From: UBA4615 sp044368415
GTDB lineage: Bacteria; Pseudomonadota; Gammaproteobacteria; Burkholderiales; Burkholderiaceae_E
NCBI GenBank assembly: GCA_044368415.1
Contig: JBIPLJ010000012.1
Coordinates: 16,646-80,645, forward strand
Length of the DNA: 64,000 nt
Direction of reading: 5' to 3'
The position numbers and the translations under genes were made by a program. Below, one piece after another: positions 22,684 through 30,537 of this stretch (positions are counted from its first letter, which is position 1; every line of letters starts with the position of its first letter). The notes beneath the pieces were generated by a model, which saw only the letters and a program-made list of their open reading frames with translations, was not told the DNA's origin and made no database searches.

Positions 22684-24131
22684 TCACGATGCAGACGATG
22701 GCGCCCTTGATGTTCGGCGCGCTGGTGTTCACGATGCTGATCGGCTTTCCCGTCGCGTTCTCGCTCTCGGCGCTCGGCCTCGCTGCCGGCCTGCTGTCGA
22801 TCGAGCTCGGGTTCTTCCCCGCGCAATACATGGCGAACCTGCCGCTGCGGGTGTTCGGCATCCTGTCGAACGACCTGCTGCTGGCGATCCCGTTCTTCAC
22901 CTTCATGGGCGCGATCCTCGAGCGTTGCGGGCTCGCCGAGGACCTGCTCGAAGGCACCGGGCAGCTGTTCGGCAGCGTGCCGGGGGGGCTCGCCTATGCG
23001 GTGATCGTGGTCGGCGCGATCCTGGGTGCGATCACCGGCACGGTGGCCGCTTCGGTGATCGCGATGGGCATGATCTCGCTGCCGATCATGATGCGCTACG
23101 GCTACAACATGCGGCTGGCGACCGGCGTGATCGCGGCCTCGGGCACGATCACCCAGGTGATCCCGCCGTCGCTGGTGCTGGTCGTGCTGGCCGACCAGCT
23201 CGGCCGTTCGGTCGGTGACATGTACGCGGGCGCGATCGGCCCGTCGCTCGCGCAGACGGCGCTTTTCCTCGGCTATATCTTCGTGCTGTCCCGGCTCAAG
23301 CCGCACTTCATGCCGCCCTTGCCGCCGGAGGCGCGCACGCTTGCCGGCTGGCCGCTGTGGCGCAAAGTGCTGTGGGGCATGGTGCCGTCGGTGGTGCTGA
23401 TCTTCCTGGTGCTCGGCACGATCTTCCTCGGTCTCGCCACGCCGACCGAGGCGGGCGCAATGGGTGCGGTCGGAGCGATGGGCCTGGCGGCCATGCACCG
23501 GCGCCTGACCTGGCCGCTGATGAAGCAGGGCATCGTCTCGACGATGCGGATCACGACGATGGTGATCTTCATCCTGATCGGCTCGACGGTGTTCTCGTTG
23601 GTGTTCCAGGGCGTCGACGGCGGGATCTGGATCGAGCACATGCTGCTGTCGGTCACGGGTGGCACGCCGGTCGGCTTCCTCATCGTCGTCAATCTGTTCG
23701 TGTTCTTCCTCGCGTTCTTCCTCGACTTTTTCGAGATCGCGTTCATCATCGTGCCGCTGCTCGCGCCGGTCGCCGAGAAGCTGGGCATCGATCTCGTCTG
23801 GTTCGGCGTGCTGCTGTGCGTGAACATGCAGACCTCGTTCATGCACCCGCCGTTCGGCTTCGCGCTCTTCTACCTGCGCGGCATCGCGCCCAAGGAGGTC
23901 AAGAGCAGCGACATCTACCTGGGCGCGATCCCATGGGTCGGACTTCAGCTCGTTCTGGTCGCCGTGCTGATCTTCTGGCCAGGTATGGTGACTGCGTGGC
24001 TCGACAAGCCGGTGCAGGTGGACCTGGAGAACGTACGGATCGAGATACCGGCGGACGAGACGCCCGCGGACGAGTCGCTTCCGTCGATCGGGCCGGTCGA
24101 CAGGCAGACCGACGCTCCCCCGGGGCGGTGA
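22680..24131 (+). CDS. TRAP transporter large permease (DctM-like)
   Basis: Protein of 483 aa with about a dozen hydrophobic helices and DctM hallmarks: LIGFPVAFSLSALG, PFFTFMGAILERCGLAEDLL, GTVAASVIAMGMISLP, and ATPTEAGAMGAVGAMGLA. It is the ion-motive subunit that moves the substrate inward. A hydrophilic tail of about 40 Asp/Glu/Pro-rich residues follows the last helix (after WPGMVTAWLDKPV) and is not needed in the family. It ends 36 bp from the convergent response-regulator gene. Confidence 0.92.
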   Translation: MITMQTMAPLMFGALVFTMLIGFPVAFSLSALGLAAGLLSIELGFFPAQYMANLPLRVFGILSNDLLLAIPFFTFMGAILERCGLAEDLLEGTGQLFGSVPGGLAYAVIVVGAILGAITGTVAASVIAMGMISLPIMMRYGYNMRLATGVIAASGTITQVIPPSLVLVVLADQLGRSVGDMYAGAIGPSLAQTALFLGYIFVLSRLKPHFMPPLPPEARTLAGWPLWRKVLWGMVPSVVLIFLVLGTIFLGLATPTEAGAMGAVGAMGLAAMHRRLTWPLMKQGIVSTMRITTMVIFILIGSTVFSLVFQGVDGGIWIEHMLLSVTGGTPVGFLIVVNLFVFFLAFFLDFFEIAFIIVPLLAPVAEKLGIDLVWFGVLLCVNMQTSFMHPPFGFALFYLRGIAPKEVKSSDIYLGAIPWVGLQLVLVAVLIFWPGMVTAWLDKPVQVDLENVRIEIPADETPADESLPSIGPVDRQTDAPPGR

Positions 24132-24167
24132 GAGGGTGTGTGACGTGTGTGGGCGGCGCGACGAAGC

Positions 24168-24815
24168 TCAGCGCAGCGTTGTCCAGCCGCGCTCCACCGC
24201 GTACTTCAGGAGCCCGCTGGGCGAATCGATGCCGAGCTTGCGACGCAGGCGCAGCCGGTGCGTCTCCACGGTCCGCGTGCTGATGTCGAGTGCGCGGGCC
24301 ACACCCTTGTTCGACTGGCCGTGTGCGAGCAGCAGCAGGATCTCGCGCTCGCGCGGGGTGAGATCGTCCGGTGCCGAGCGGACCTGCAGCAGTGCCTTCG
24401 CCACGCCGGAGCTGTAGTAGGCGCCGCCGGCCACGACCGCGTCGATGGCGGCGATCAGCTCGTGCACCGACGCGTCCTTCAGCACGTAGCCGCGCGCGCC
24501 GGCGCGGACCGCGCTGACCACGTACTCTTCGTGGTCGTACATCGACAGCATCAACACCGCGACCTCGGGCACACGATCGGCCAGCAGCGTCGCGAGCTGG
24601 ATGCCGGTCATGTCCCGCATCCCGACGTCGACCAACATCAGGTCCGGACGCAGTGACAGCGCCAATTCCAGCCCGCGTGCGCCGGACTCGGCCTCGCCCA
24701 CGACCTCGAGCCGTGGCAACGCCTCGAGTCGCGCGCGAAGCCCCTCCCGGACCAGCGCATGATCGTCGACGATCAGGATTCGAACGGGGGTGGGCGTGTC
24801 GTGCACATCGGTCAT
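24168..24815 (-). CDS. NarL/FixJ-family response regulator
   Basis: Protein of 215 aa. The receiver domain has the acidic pocket VDDHALVREG and phospho-acceptor Asp63 in LMLVDVGMRD. The C-terminal LuxR-type helix-turn-helix includes LTPREREILLLLAHGQSNKGVARALDIS split across the recognition region and ends at WTTLR. The start MTDVHD at 24815 is chosen because upstream residues in the frame are kinase-coding sequence read out of frame. It is downstream of the Cache kinase (25 bp) and convergent with the TRAP permease gene. It probably activates the TRAP operon. Confidence 0.92.
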   Translation of the reverse strand: MTDVHDTPTPVRILIVDDHALVREGLRARLEALPRLEVVGEAESGARGLELALSLRPDLMLVDVGMRDMTGIQLATLLADRVPEVAVLMLSMYDHEEYVVSAVRAGARGYVLKDASVHELIAAIDAVVAGGAYYSSGVAKALLQVRSAPDDLTPREREILLLLAHGQSNKGVARALDISTRTVETHRLRLRRKLGIDSPSGLLKYAVERGWTTLR

Positions 24816-24840
24816 CTGGAGTTCGGGGTCGCTCGAAGGG

Positions 24841-26211
24841 TCAGGTGGCGGGGACGGTTGCGCGCAGCTCTGTGCGGCCGGGACCGGAAGCCAGGAAGAA
24901 CTCGCCGCCCGCGTGCTCGATACGTTCGCGGATGTTCCGCAAACCGATGCCCTTGATGCCCTCGCGTTCGATGCGGGCGATCTCGAACCCGATGCCGTCG
25001 TCGACGATCGACAGCGATGCCGTTCTCGGGTTGCAGGCGAGCTGGATCTCGACGTGCCTGGCGTGCGAATGGCGTTCGATGTTGGCCAGGGCTTCCTGGG
25101 CGATGCGAAACAGCGTGACCGCCCGGGGGTCGGATTCATCGGAGCGAGAACCGCGGCCGTTCCACGGGAGCGCGCCCTCGACTCGAACGTTCGCGCTGAT
25201 GCCGGTGCGGGCGGAGAACTCCTTGGCGGACTGCTCGAGCGCCGAGGCGAGGCCGAGGTCGTCGAGCGCGCTCGGGCGCAGCGCGTGCGAGATCCGCCTG
25301 ACCTCGGCGATCGCCTCGCCCAACCCGTCGAGCTCGCGCGCCATGCTGCGCACCGGCTCGGCGCCGGGGGTCGAGAGTCGGTGCTCGACCAGCTCGAAGC
25401 GGTACTTGAGCGATACCAGGAGCTGACTGAGTCCGTCGTGCAGCTCGCGCGAGACCCTGGCGCGCTCCGCTTCCTGCGAGAAGACGATGCGTTGAGCCAG
25501 CTCGCGGAGCTGCCCGTCGGCGATCCGTCGGTCCCTCAGGTTCAGCAGCAGGCCTCCGGCGGAGACCGCGCCGACAGACAGCAACGCGACCGCGGCGAGA
25601 ATCCGCATCGTCGAGGCGATATTCGCGGCGACCTCGTCGCGAAGCGACTGCAGCGCGGATTCCAGGTCGTCGAGGTAGATGCCGGTGCCGATCATCCACC
25701 CCCATCGTTCGAGCTGGACCGCATAACCGAGCTTTGGCGTGACGCGCCCCGTCGACGGCTTGTCCCAGAGGTATCGCTGGTACCCGCCGCCCTCGCGGGC
25801 ACGCGCGACCAGCTCCTGGATCACGCGCACGCCGTTGGTATCGGTGAGCTCCCACTTGTTCTCGCCGACGAGCTGCGGCATCCGCGGATGAACGAGGTTG
25901 CGCCCCTCGAAGTCGTAGACGAAGAAGTAGCCGTCCTCCCCGAAGCTCATCCTGCTGAGGATCGTGCGCGCCTCGAGTCGTGCGGCCTCCTCGTCTCGCC
26001 CGGCCTCGTACAGATGCCCGATCGAGTCGAGCGCGAGCTGGACGTAATGGGCCAGCTCGGCGCGGCGGGCGAAAAGCAGCTTCTCCTCGAGCACCCGCGC
26101 CTGCTCCTCAGCCAGGTTGCCCGCCTTCCACCAGAGCACGGTGGCCATCGTCGCGAGCGCGAGCAGCAGCGGGATCAGCGCGAGGACGACCAGTCGGAGT
26201 CTCGGGCGCAT
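24841..26211 (-). CDS. Cache-domain sensor histidine kinase (NarX/DegS-type, HisKA_3)
   Basis: Protein of 456 aa from the ATG at 26211: membrane helix (about 6-30), a periplasmic sCache domain (about 60-185; GYFFVYDFEGRNLVHP, then QLVGENKWELTDTNGVRVIQEL), a second helix (about 200-225) and a HisKA_3 domain with His258 in SRELHDGLSQLL. A HATPase domain (NIERHSHA, DDGIGFE, GIGLRNIRER) completes it. A TTG at 26256 with GGAAG upstream is an alternative start adding 15 residues. The Cache part resembles the soluble Cache protein at 20167-20637. It is expected to sense the transported carboxylic acid and phosphorylate the following regulator. Confidence 0.9.
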   Translation of the reverse strand: MRPRLRLVVLALIPLLLALATMATVLWWKAGNLAEEQARVLEEKLLFARRAELAHYVQLALDSIGHLYEAGRDEEAARLEARTILSRMSFGEDGYFFVYDFEGRNLVHPRMPQLVGENKWELTDTNGVRVIQELVARAREGGGYQRYLWDKPSTGRVTPKLGYAVQLERWGWMIGTGIYLDDLESALQSLRDEVAANIASTMRILAAVALLSVGAVSAGGLLLNLRDRRIADGQLRELAQRIVFSQEAERARVSRELHDGLSQLLVSLKYRFELVEHRLSTPGAEPVRSMARELDGLGEAIAEVRRISHALRPSALDDLGLASALEQSAKEFSARTGISANVRVEGALPWNGRGSRSDESDPRAVTLFRIAQEALANIERHSHARHVEIQLACNPRTASLSIVDDGIGFEIARIEREGIKGIGLRNIRERIEHAGGEFFLASGPGRTELRATVPAT

Positions 26212-26323
26212 GGGGATGATCGCGGGCGGGGGGCTCGTAGAACCGGCGTACTTCAACGCTTCCGACCTGCGTCGTCAATGCGGCGCATCACAGTTTTCGG
26301 TCCTGCTGCACCCGCTGGCGGCG

Positions 26324-26356
26324 ACTACGTACCGGGGGCTACGCGGAACTGCGTAG
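26324..26356. promoter_or_regulatory. Candidate regulator-binding sites upstream of the Cache kinase
   Basis: This segment holds ACTACGTA (26324-26331), GTAGCCCCC on the minus strand (26342-26334) and the inverted repeat CTACGC ggaact GCGTAG (26339-26356). The first two words are shared with the TRAP promoter region. Two CTACG half-sites start 14 bp apart. Autoregulation by the NarL-type regulator is the likely meaning. The rest of the spacer (26212-26509) shows nothing else that I can support. Confidence 0.45.
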
Positions 26357-26509
26357 CTGCGGCGAGCAGTCTTCCGGGCAACGCAGTCCGCTTCTTCATC
26401 CGGAACGCTGCGGTGGTCGCGGTGGTCGCGGTGGGCATCAGGTCGGGCGACGCCGTCGCGGCCGGTGACCTGAGGGTCGAGCTGGCCTGAGCGGCGGGCT
26501 CTCTGCGAA

Positions 26510-26965
26510 TCAGCCGGTCGAACGCCCCGGCACGTCCGATTCCAGCACCGCCATCGTGATCCGCGACGTGCAGGTGAGCTTCCCCGCCTCGTCGCGGATC
26601 TCGATCGCCCACACCTGAGTGCTGCGGCCGACGTGGATCGGCGTGCAGGTGCCGGTGACCCAGCCGCTCTTCACCGCGCGGATGTGGTTCGCGTTGATGT
26701 CCAGACCCACCGCATAGCGATCGGGCGGCAGGGTCAGCGAGGCAGCGCAGCTCCCGAGCGTCTCGGCGAGCACGACCGACACGCCGCCGTGCAGGATGCC
26801 CATCGGCTGCTTCGTGCGGGCATCCACCGGCATCCGCGCGACCAGCCGGTCCGGTCCGACCTGTGTGAACTCGATGCCCATCCGCTCGACTGCGGTGTCC
26901 TTGTGGATCTGCTCGAGCCACTCGAGCGTGGCGGGGCGGCGGAAGAGGGACGGGGAGTCGGACAT
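26510..26965 (-). CDS. Hotdog-fold thioesterase (PaaI/YdiI family)
   Basis: Protein of 151 aa with a single hotdog domain. The motif MGILHGGVSVVLAETLGS carries the family's HGG turn and the catalytic Glu, and AVGLDINANHIRAVKSG follows. These enzymes hydrolyse acyl-CoA or aryl-CoA thioesters such as 1,4-dihydroxy-2-naphthoyl-CoA or hydroxyphenylacetyl-CoA. The ATG at 26965 fits the family length; a GTG at 26989 would add eight residues. It is divergent from the hydrolase gene at 27066. Confidence 0.88.
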   Translation of the reverse strand: MSDSPSLFRRPATLEWLEQIHKDTAVERMGIEFTQVGPDRLVARMPVDARTKQPMGILHGGVSVVLAETLGSCAASLTLPPDRYAVGLDINANHIRAVKSGWVTGTCTPIHVGRSTQVWAIEIRDEAGKLTCTSRITMAVLESDVPGRSTG

Positions 26966-27023
26966 CGGGTGCGGGCCGGCGGCGTTCACGAACTGCCGAT
27001 CTTAGCCGCCCGCGCCGAGCGTG

Positions 27024-27029
27024 GATAAT
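27024..27029 (+). promoter_or_regulatory. Possible -10 element for the alpha/beta hydrolase gene
   Basis: GATAAT matches five of six -10 positions and lies 36 bp before the ATG at 27066, in the divergent spacer shared with the thioesterase gene. No good -35 is visible. Confidence 0.3.
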
Positions 27030-27065
27030 CCGGTGCGCAGGAGCGCGACACGAAGGACTGACTCG

Positions 27066-27926
27066 ATGGCCGATCCGATCTTCCGCGGCTACGACCGTGA
27101 AGCGCTCGATGCGCAGTACAACAACCGCACCAAGGTGCCGACGTTCCAGGCACATGTCGAGCGCTGGAACGTCGACGGCGAGCGCGCCCGCGCCACACTC
27201 GCGCCGCGCCTCGATGTGCGCTACGGCGACGGCGAGCGCCAGGCGGTGAACGTCTACGCCGCCCGCGGCGCGACGCCCGCGCCGGTGCTGGTGTGGATCC
27301 ACGGCGGGTACTGGATGTCGCTGACGAAGGCGCAGAACGATTGTGTCGCGCTGGGCTTCGTGCCGTACGGCGTCGCCGTGGTGAACGTGGAGTACGACTT
27401 GATGCCCGGCGTGCGGATGGACACGCTGGTTCGCCAGTGCCGGGCCGCGGTCGCCTGGGCGATTGCGAATGCCGCGTCCTTCGGCGGCGACCCGACGCGC
27501 GTCTGGGTGGCGGGCCACTCGGCGGGCGGGCACCTGACCGCGGCGGTCGCCGCAGACCCGAGCCCGGGCCCGCGCCCTGCGGGCGGCTTCGCCTTCAGCG
27601 GCCTGTACGACCTCGAGCCGATCCGGCTCAGCTACCTGAACGACACCCTGGCGATCGACGAGGCCGAGGCCCGCCGGACCGAGCCGGTCGGCATGACGCC
27701 GCCCGCGCAGGGCGACTGGACGCTGCTGGTGGGGGGCGCCGAAGGCCCGGAGTACCTGCGTCAGAGCGCGGACCTGGCCGCTGCCTGGGCCAGCGACGAC
27801 GTGCGGCGGGTTTGCATGGAGGTGGTGGCGGGCGCCGATCATTTCTCGATCGTTGCGCCGCTTGCCGACCCGACGTCGGTCACCGTCCGCCGGATGCTGG
27901 CCGCGATGGGCGCCGGCGGCGCCTGA
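27066..27926 (+). CDS. Alpha/beta hydrolase, arylformamidase/BD-FAE-like
   Basis: Protein of 286 aa. The oxyanion motif HGGYW is at 79-83, the nucleophile Ser152 is in GHSAGGHL, and the histidine lies in AGADHFSI near the C-terminus. The DxxYNNR start (AQYNNRTKVP) is typical of bacterial kynurenine-formamidase-like esterases. These hydrolyse N-formylkynurenine or small esters. No tryptophan-catabolism genes are near, so the substrate is open. A five-unit tandem repeat begins at its stop codon. Confidence 0.82.
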   Translation: MADPIFRGYDREALDAQYNNRTKVPTFQAHVERWNVDGERARATLAPRLDVRYGDGERQAVNVYAARGATPAPVLVWIHGGYWMSLTKAQNDCVALGFVPYGVAVVNVEYDLMPGVRMDTLVRQCRAAVAWAIANAASFGGDPTRVWVAGHSAGGHLTAAVAADPSPGPRPAGGFAFSGLYDLEPIRLSYLNDTLAIDEAEARRTEPVGMTPPAQGDWTLLVGGAEGPEYLRQSADLAAAWASDDVRRVCMEVVAGADHFSIVAPLADPTSVTVRRMLAAMGAGGA

Positions 27927-27986
27927 GGGAGCGTCCTGAGGGAGCGGCCTGAGGGAAGCGGCCTGAGGGAGGCGGCCTGAGGGGGG
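27922..27986. repeat. Five tandem copies of a 13-14 bp unit
   Basis: Copies of CCTGAGGGA start at 27922, 27935, 27948, 27962 and 27976, separated by GCG-rich linkers so that the period is 13, 13, 14 and 14 bp. The first copy contains the TGA stop of the hydrolase gene. The tract fills most of the convergent spacer to the amidotransferase gene. Confidence 0.85.
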
Positions 27987-28021
27987 GCGGCCCGGGGGGC
28001 TCCCCACTGGGGCTTCCGGGA

Positions 28022-28849
28022 TCAGGCGCCGCTGGCTTCCGGTGCGACCGCCGCGGGGGCCGCGGCGTTCGGGCGCAGGCTCGGGCCGAATCGCTCGATT
28101 CGCACGACGCCGTTGGTGCCGACCGTGACCGACCGGTCCGGCGGCACGGCCTCCCAGGCATCGCGCACATCGTCGTAGGGCTCTGAGGCGATCACCACAC
28201 CGTCGTCGAGCCGGCGCAGATACAGCGACGGGCTGCGGTCGTCCGAGGCCCAGCGGAACGCATGCAGGGTGCGGCCGTCTGTGTAGCAGGCCGCGAACCG
28301 CACCGGCGCGCGGATGCCCTGCGCGCGCTGCAGCCGCACGATCTCCTCCAGTACCCGCGAATAGGCGGCCGCGGGGTCGGCGGCGAGCCCGCCGGACAGT
28401 GCGGCCAGGAAGATCGCCTCGGAGTCCGACGTGCCCAGCCGGGCGTCGTAGGCGCCATCGCCGATCAACGCCTCGACGCGACGCCGGATGCGGCCGTAGC
28501 CGCCGATCTGCCCGTTGTGCATGAACAAGTGGCGGCCGTCGGCGAACGGATGGCAGTTGGCGCGGGAGGCGTCGGTCCCGGTGGCGGCGCGCACGTGGGC
28601 GAAGAACAGTCCGGCACGGATCTGACGGCACAGTCCGCGCAGGTTCTCGTCCGACCAGGCGGGCCGCGCCTCGCGGTACAGGCCGGGCTCCGGCCGCTCG
28701 CCGTACCATCCTATGCCGACGCCGTCACCCTGGGTCACCGTCTTCGCTTCTGCGGCGGTCAGCGACTGGGCGATCAGCGAGCGCGGCGGACGTTCGACGT
28801 GCTCCGACAGGAAGGTCGGTGCACCGAGGTAGGCGAGGAGGCGGCACAT
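28022..28849 (-). CDS. Class II glutamine amidotransferase (YafJ-like)
   Basis: Protein of 275 aa with the N-terminal nucleophile Cys2 (MCRLLAYLG), which requires removal of the initiator methionine. The Ntn-hydrolase motifs FFAHVRAATGT, CHPFADGRHLFMHNGQIGGY and GTSDSEAIFLAAL follow. It hydrolyses glutamine or a related amide. YafJ-type proteins are the stand-alone glutaminase-like members without a fused synthase domain. The last ~30 residues are Pro/Ala-rich. No synthase partner is adjacent. Confidence 0.9.
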   Translation of the reverse strand: MCRLLAYLGAPTFLSEHVERPPRSLIAQSLTAAEAKTVTQGDGVGIGWYGERPEPGLYREARPAWSDENLRGLCRQIRAGLFFAHVRAATGTDASRANCHPFADGRHLFMHNGQIGGYGRIRRRVEALIGDGAYDARLGTSDSEAIFLAALSGGLAADPAAAYSRVLEEIVRLQRAQGIRAPVRFAACYTDGRTLHAFRWASDDRSPSLYLRRLDDGVVIASEPYDDVRDAWEAVPPDRSVTVGTNGVVRIERFGPSLRPNAAAPAAVAPEASGA

Positions 28850-28973
28850 GTCGGAGGAGGCGTTACCGCTGAGTCTGCGGCCAGTCTAAACCTCGATGAC
28901 GATTTCGTGACAGTCGCCCGTTGCACGGGTACCCAAGGCGGCCGGTCGGCGTTTTGCCGCCGGCGCCCGGCGA

Positions 28974-30368
28974 TCAGCGGAGCATCTTCCCGGGGTTCAT
29001 CAGACCCTGGGGGTCGAACGCCTGCTTGAGGCTGTGCATCAAGGCGAGTTCGACCGGCGACTTGTACCGCGGCAGCTCGTCGCGCCGCAGCACGCCGATA
29101 CCGTGCTCGGCCGAGATCGAACCCTCGACGGCGGCGACCGCGTCGTGCACCAACTCGTTGATCGCGTCCTGCTGCGCCAGCAGCGAGTCGCCGTCCGCAC
29201 CGAGCGGCGGCGAGACGTTGTAGTGCAGGTTGCCATCGCCCAGGTGGCCGAACACGACCATCCGGATGCCCGGGAAGTGGCGCGCCAGCAGCGCGTCGGT
29301 GCGCTCGACGAAGTCGCCGATCGCCGAGATCGGCACCGAGATGTCGTGCTTGACGTTCTTGCCTTCGGCGGCCTGCGCCTCGGAGATGTTCTCGCGCAGC
29401 GCCCAGAAACGTCGCGACTGCGCGATCGACTGCGCGACCACCGCGTCCGAGACGATGCCGTCCTCGATCGCGCGGCTCATCAGCGCGTCGAATCGATCGG
29501 CAGCGTGTGCCTCGCTCTCGGCGTCGGAGGTCTCGAGCAGCACGCAGTAGGGCGGGGCGTCGGCGAAGGGCTTCGGGCAGTCCGGGAAGTGCCGAGCGAC
29601 CAGCGACAGGCAGAGGTCCGACATCATCTCGAAGGCGGTCAGCGACGGCCCGAGCAGCCCGCGGGCGAGCTGCAGCAGCGCGAGCGCGGCATGGGGCGAC
29701 GCCACCGCGGCGATCGCGGTGACCTGCGCGGCCGGCAGCGGATAGAGCTTCACCGTCGCCGCGGTGATCACGCCGAGCGTGCCCTCGGCGCCGATGAACA
29801 GGTCGCGCAGGTCGTAGCCGGTGTTGTCCTTGCGCAGGCCTCGCAGGCCGTTCCAGACCTCGCCTGCGGCGGTGACCACCTCCAGGCCCAGGCACAGCTC
29901 GCGGGCGTTGCCGTAGCGAAGCACCCCGGTGCCGCCGGCGTTGGTGGCGAGGTTGCCGCCGATCGTGCAGCTGCCCTCGGCGGCGAGCGACAGCGGGAAC
30001 AGCCTGCCGGCCTCGCGGGCCGCCGCCTGCACCGACGCGAGCACCGCGCCCGCCTCGACGGTCATCGTGTCGTTGACCGGGTCGATCGCGCGCACGCGGT
30101 TCATCCGCGACAGCGATAGCACCACCGCGCGGCCCGAGGTGTCGGGCACCGAGCCGCCGGTCAGGCCGGTGTTGCCGCCCTGCGGGACGATCGGCACGCC
30201 GCGCGCAGCGCACCAGCGCACCAGCGTCGCGACCTCCTCGGTCGAGCCCGGCTGCACTACCGCAAGCGCGCGGCCGGTCCAGCGCCGACGCCAGTCGGTC
30301 AGGAAGCTGGCGGTGTCCGCGGGCTCGACGAGGACGCGGCCGATGCCGGGCGGGAGGGAGGTAGACAT
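28974..30368 (-). CDS. FAD-linked oxidase, D-2-hydroxyglutarate/D-lactate dehydrogenase type
   Basis: Protein of 464 aa with an N-terminal PCMH-type FAD-binding domain (PQGGNTGLTGGSVP, SCTIGGNLATNAGG, GYDLRDLFIGAEGTLGVITAA). The C-terminal FAD-oxidase domain has the metal/substrate motifs GHLGDGNLHYNV and EHGIGVLRRDEL. It oxidises a D-2-hydroxyacid and passes electrons to an electron-transfer flavoprotein or the membrane pool. D-2-hydroxyglutarate, D-lactate and glycolate enzymes share this layout. It lies downstream of ffh on the same strand but 170 bp away with strong hairpins between, so it is probably transcribed separately. Confidence 0.9.
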   Translation of the reverse strand: MSTSLPPGIGRVLVEPADTASFLTDWRRRWTGRALAVVQPGSTEEVATLVRWCAARGVPIVPQGGNTGLTGGSVPDTSGRAVVLSLSRMNRVRAIDPVNDTMTVEAGAVLASVQAAAREAGRLFPLSLAAEGSCTIGGNLATNAGGTGVLRYGNARELCLGLEVVTAAGEVWNGLRGLRKDNTGYDLRDLFIGAEGTLGVITAATVKLYPLPAAQVTAIAAVASPHAALALLQLARGLLGPSLTAFEMMSDLCLSLVARHFPDCPKPFADAPPYCVLLETSDAESEAHAADRFDALMSRAIEDGIVSDAVVAQSIAQSRRFWALRENISEAQAAEGKNVKHDISVPISAIGDFVERTDALLARHFPGIRMVVFGHLGDGNLHYNVSPPLGADGDSLLAQQDAINELVHDAVAAVEGSISAEHGIGVLRRDELPRYKSPVELALMHSLKQAFDPQGLMNPGKMLR

Positions 30369-30442
30369 CGTGATCCTGCTCGTCCAGTCAGCCGGCTCTC
30401 GCCGGATTCACGTTCTGGGCGCGAACAGCCCGGCGCAAGCAT

Positions 30443-30478
30443 GCGCCGGTCGTTCGGCCGGCGCGGCGCGTGCGCCGC
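30443..30478 (-). terminator. Two consecutive GC hairpins downstream of ffh
   Basis: GCGCCGG tcgttcgg CCGGCGC (30443-30464) and GCGGCGC gt GCGCCGC (30463-30478) are both perfect 7-bp inverted repeats, beginning 60 bp past the ffh stop. No T-run is present. They probably end or protect the ffh transcript. Confidence 0.4.
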
Positions 30479-30537
30479 GAAACCCCGGCCTCACCGCAGG
30501 CGTCGGCTCGGGACGCGCAGTAGGTTTGCCCACGGCT

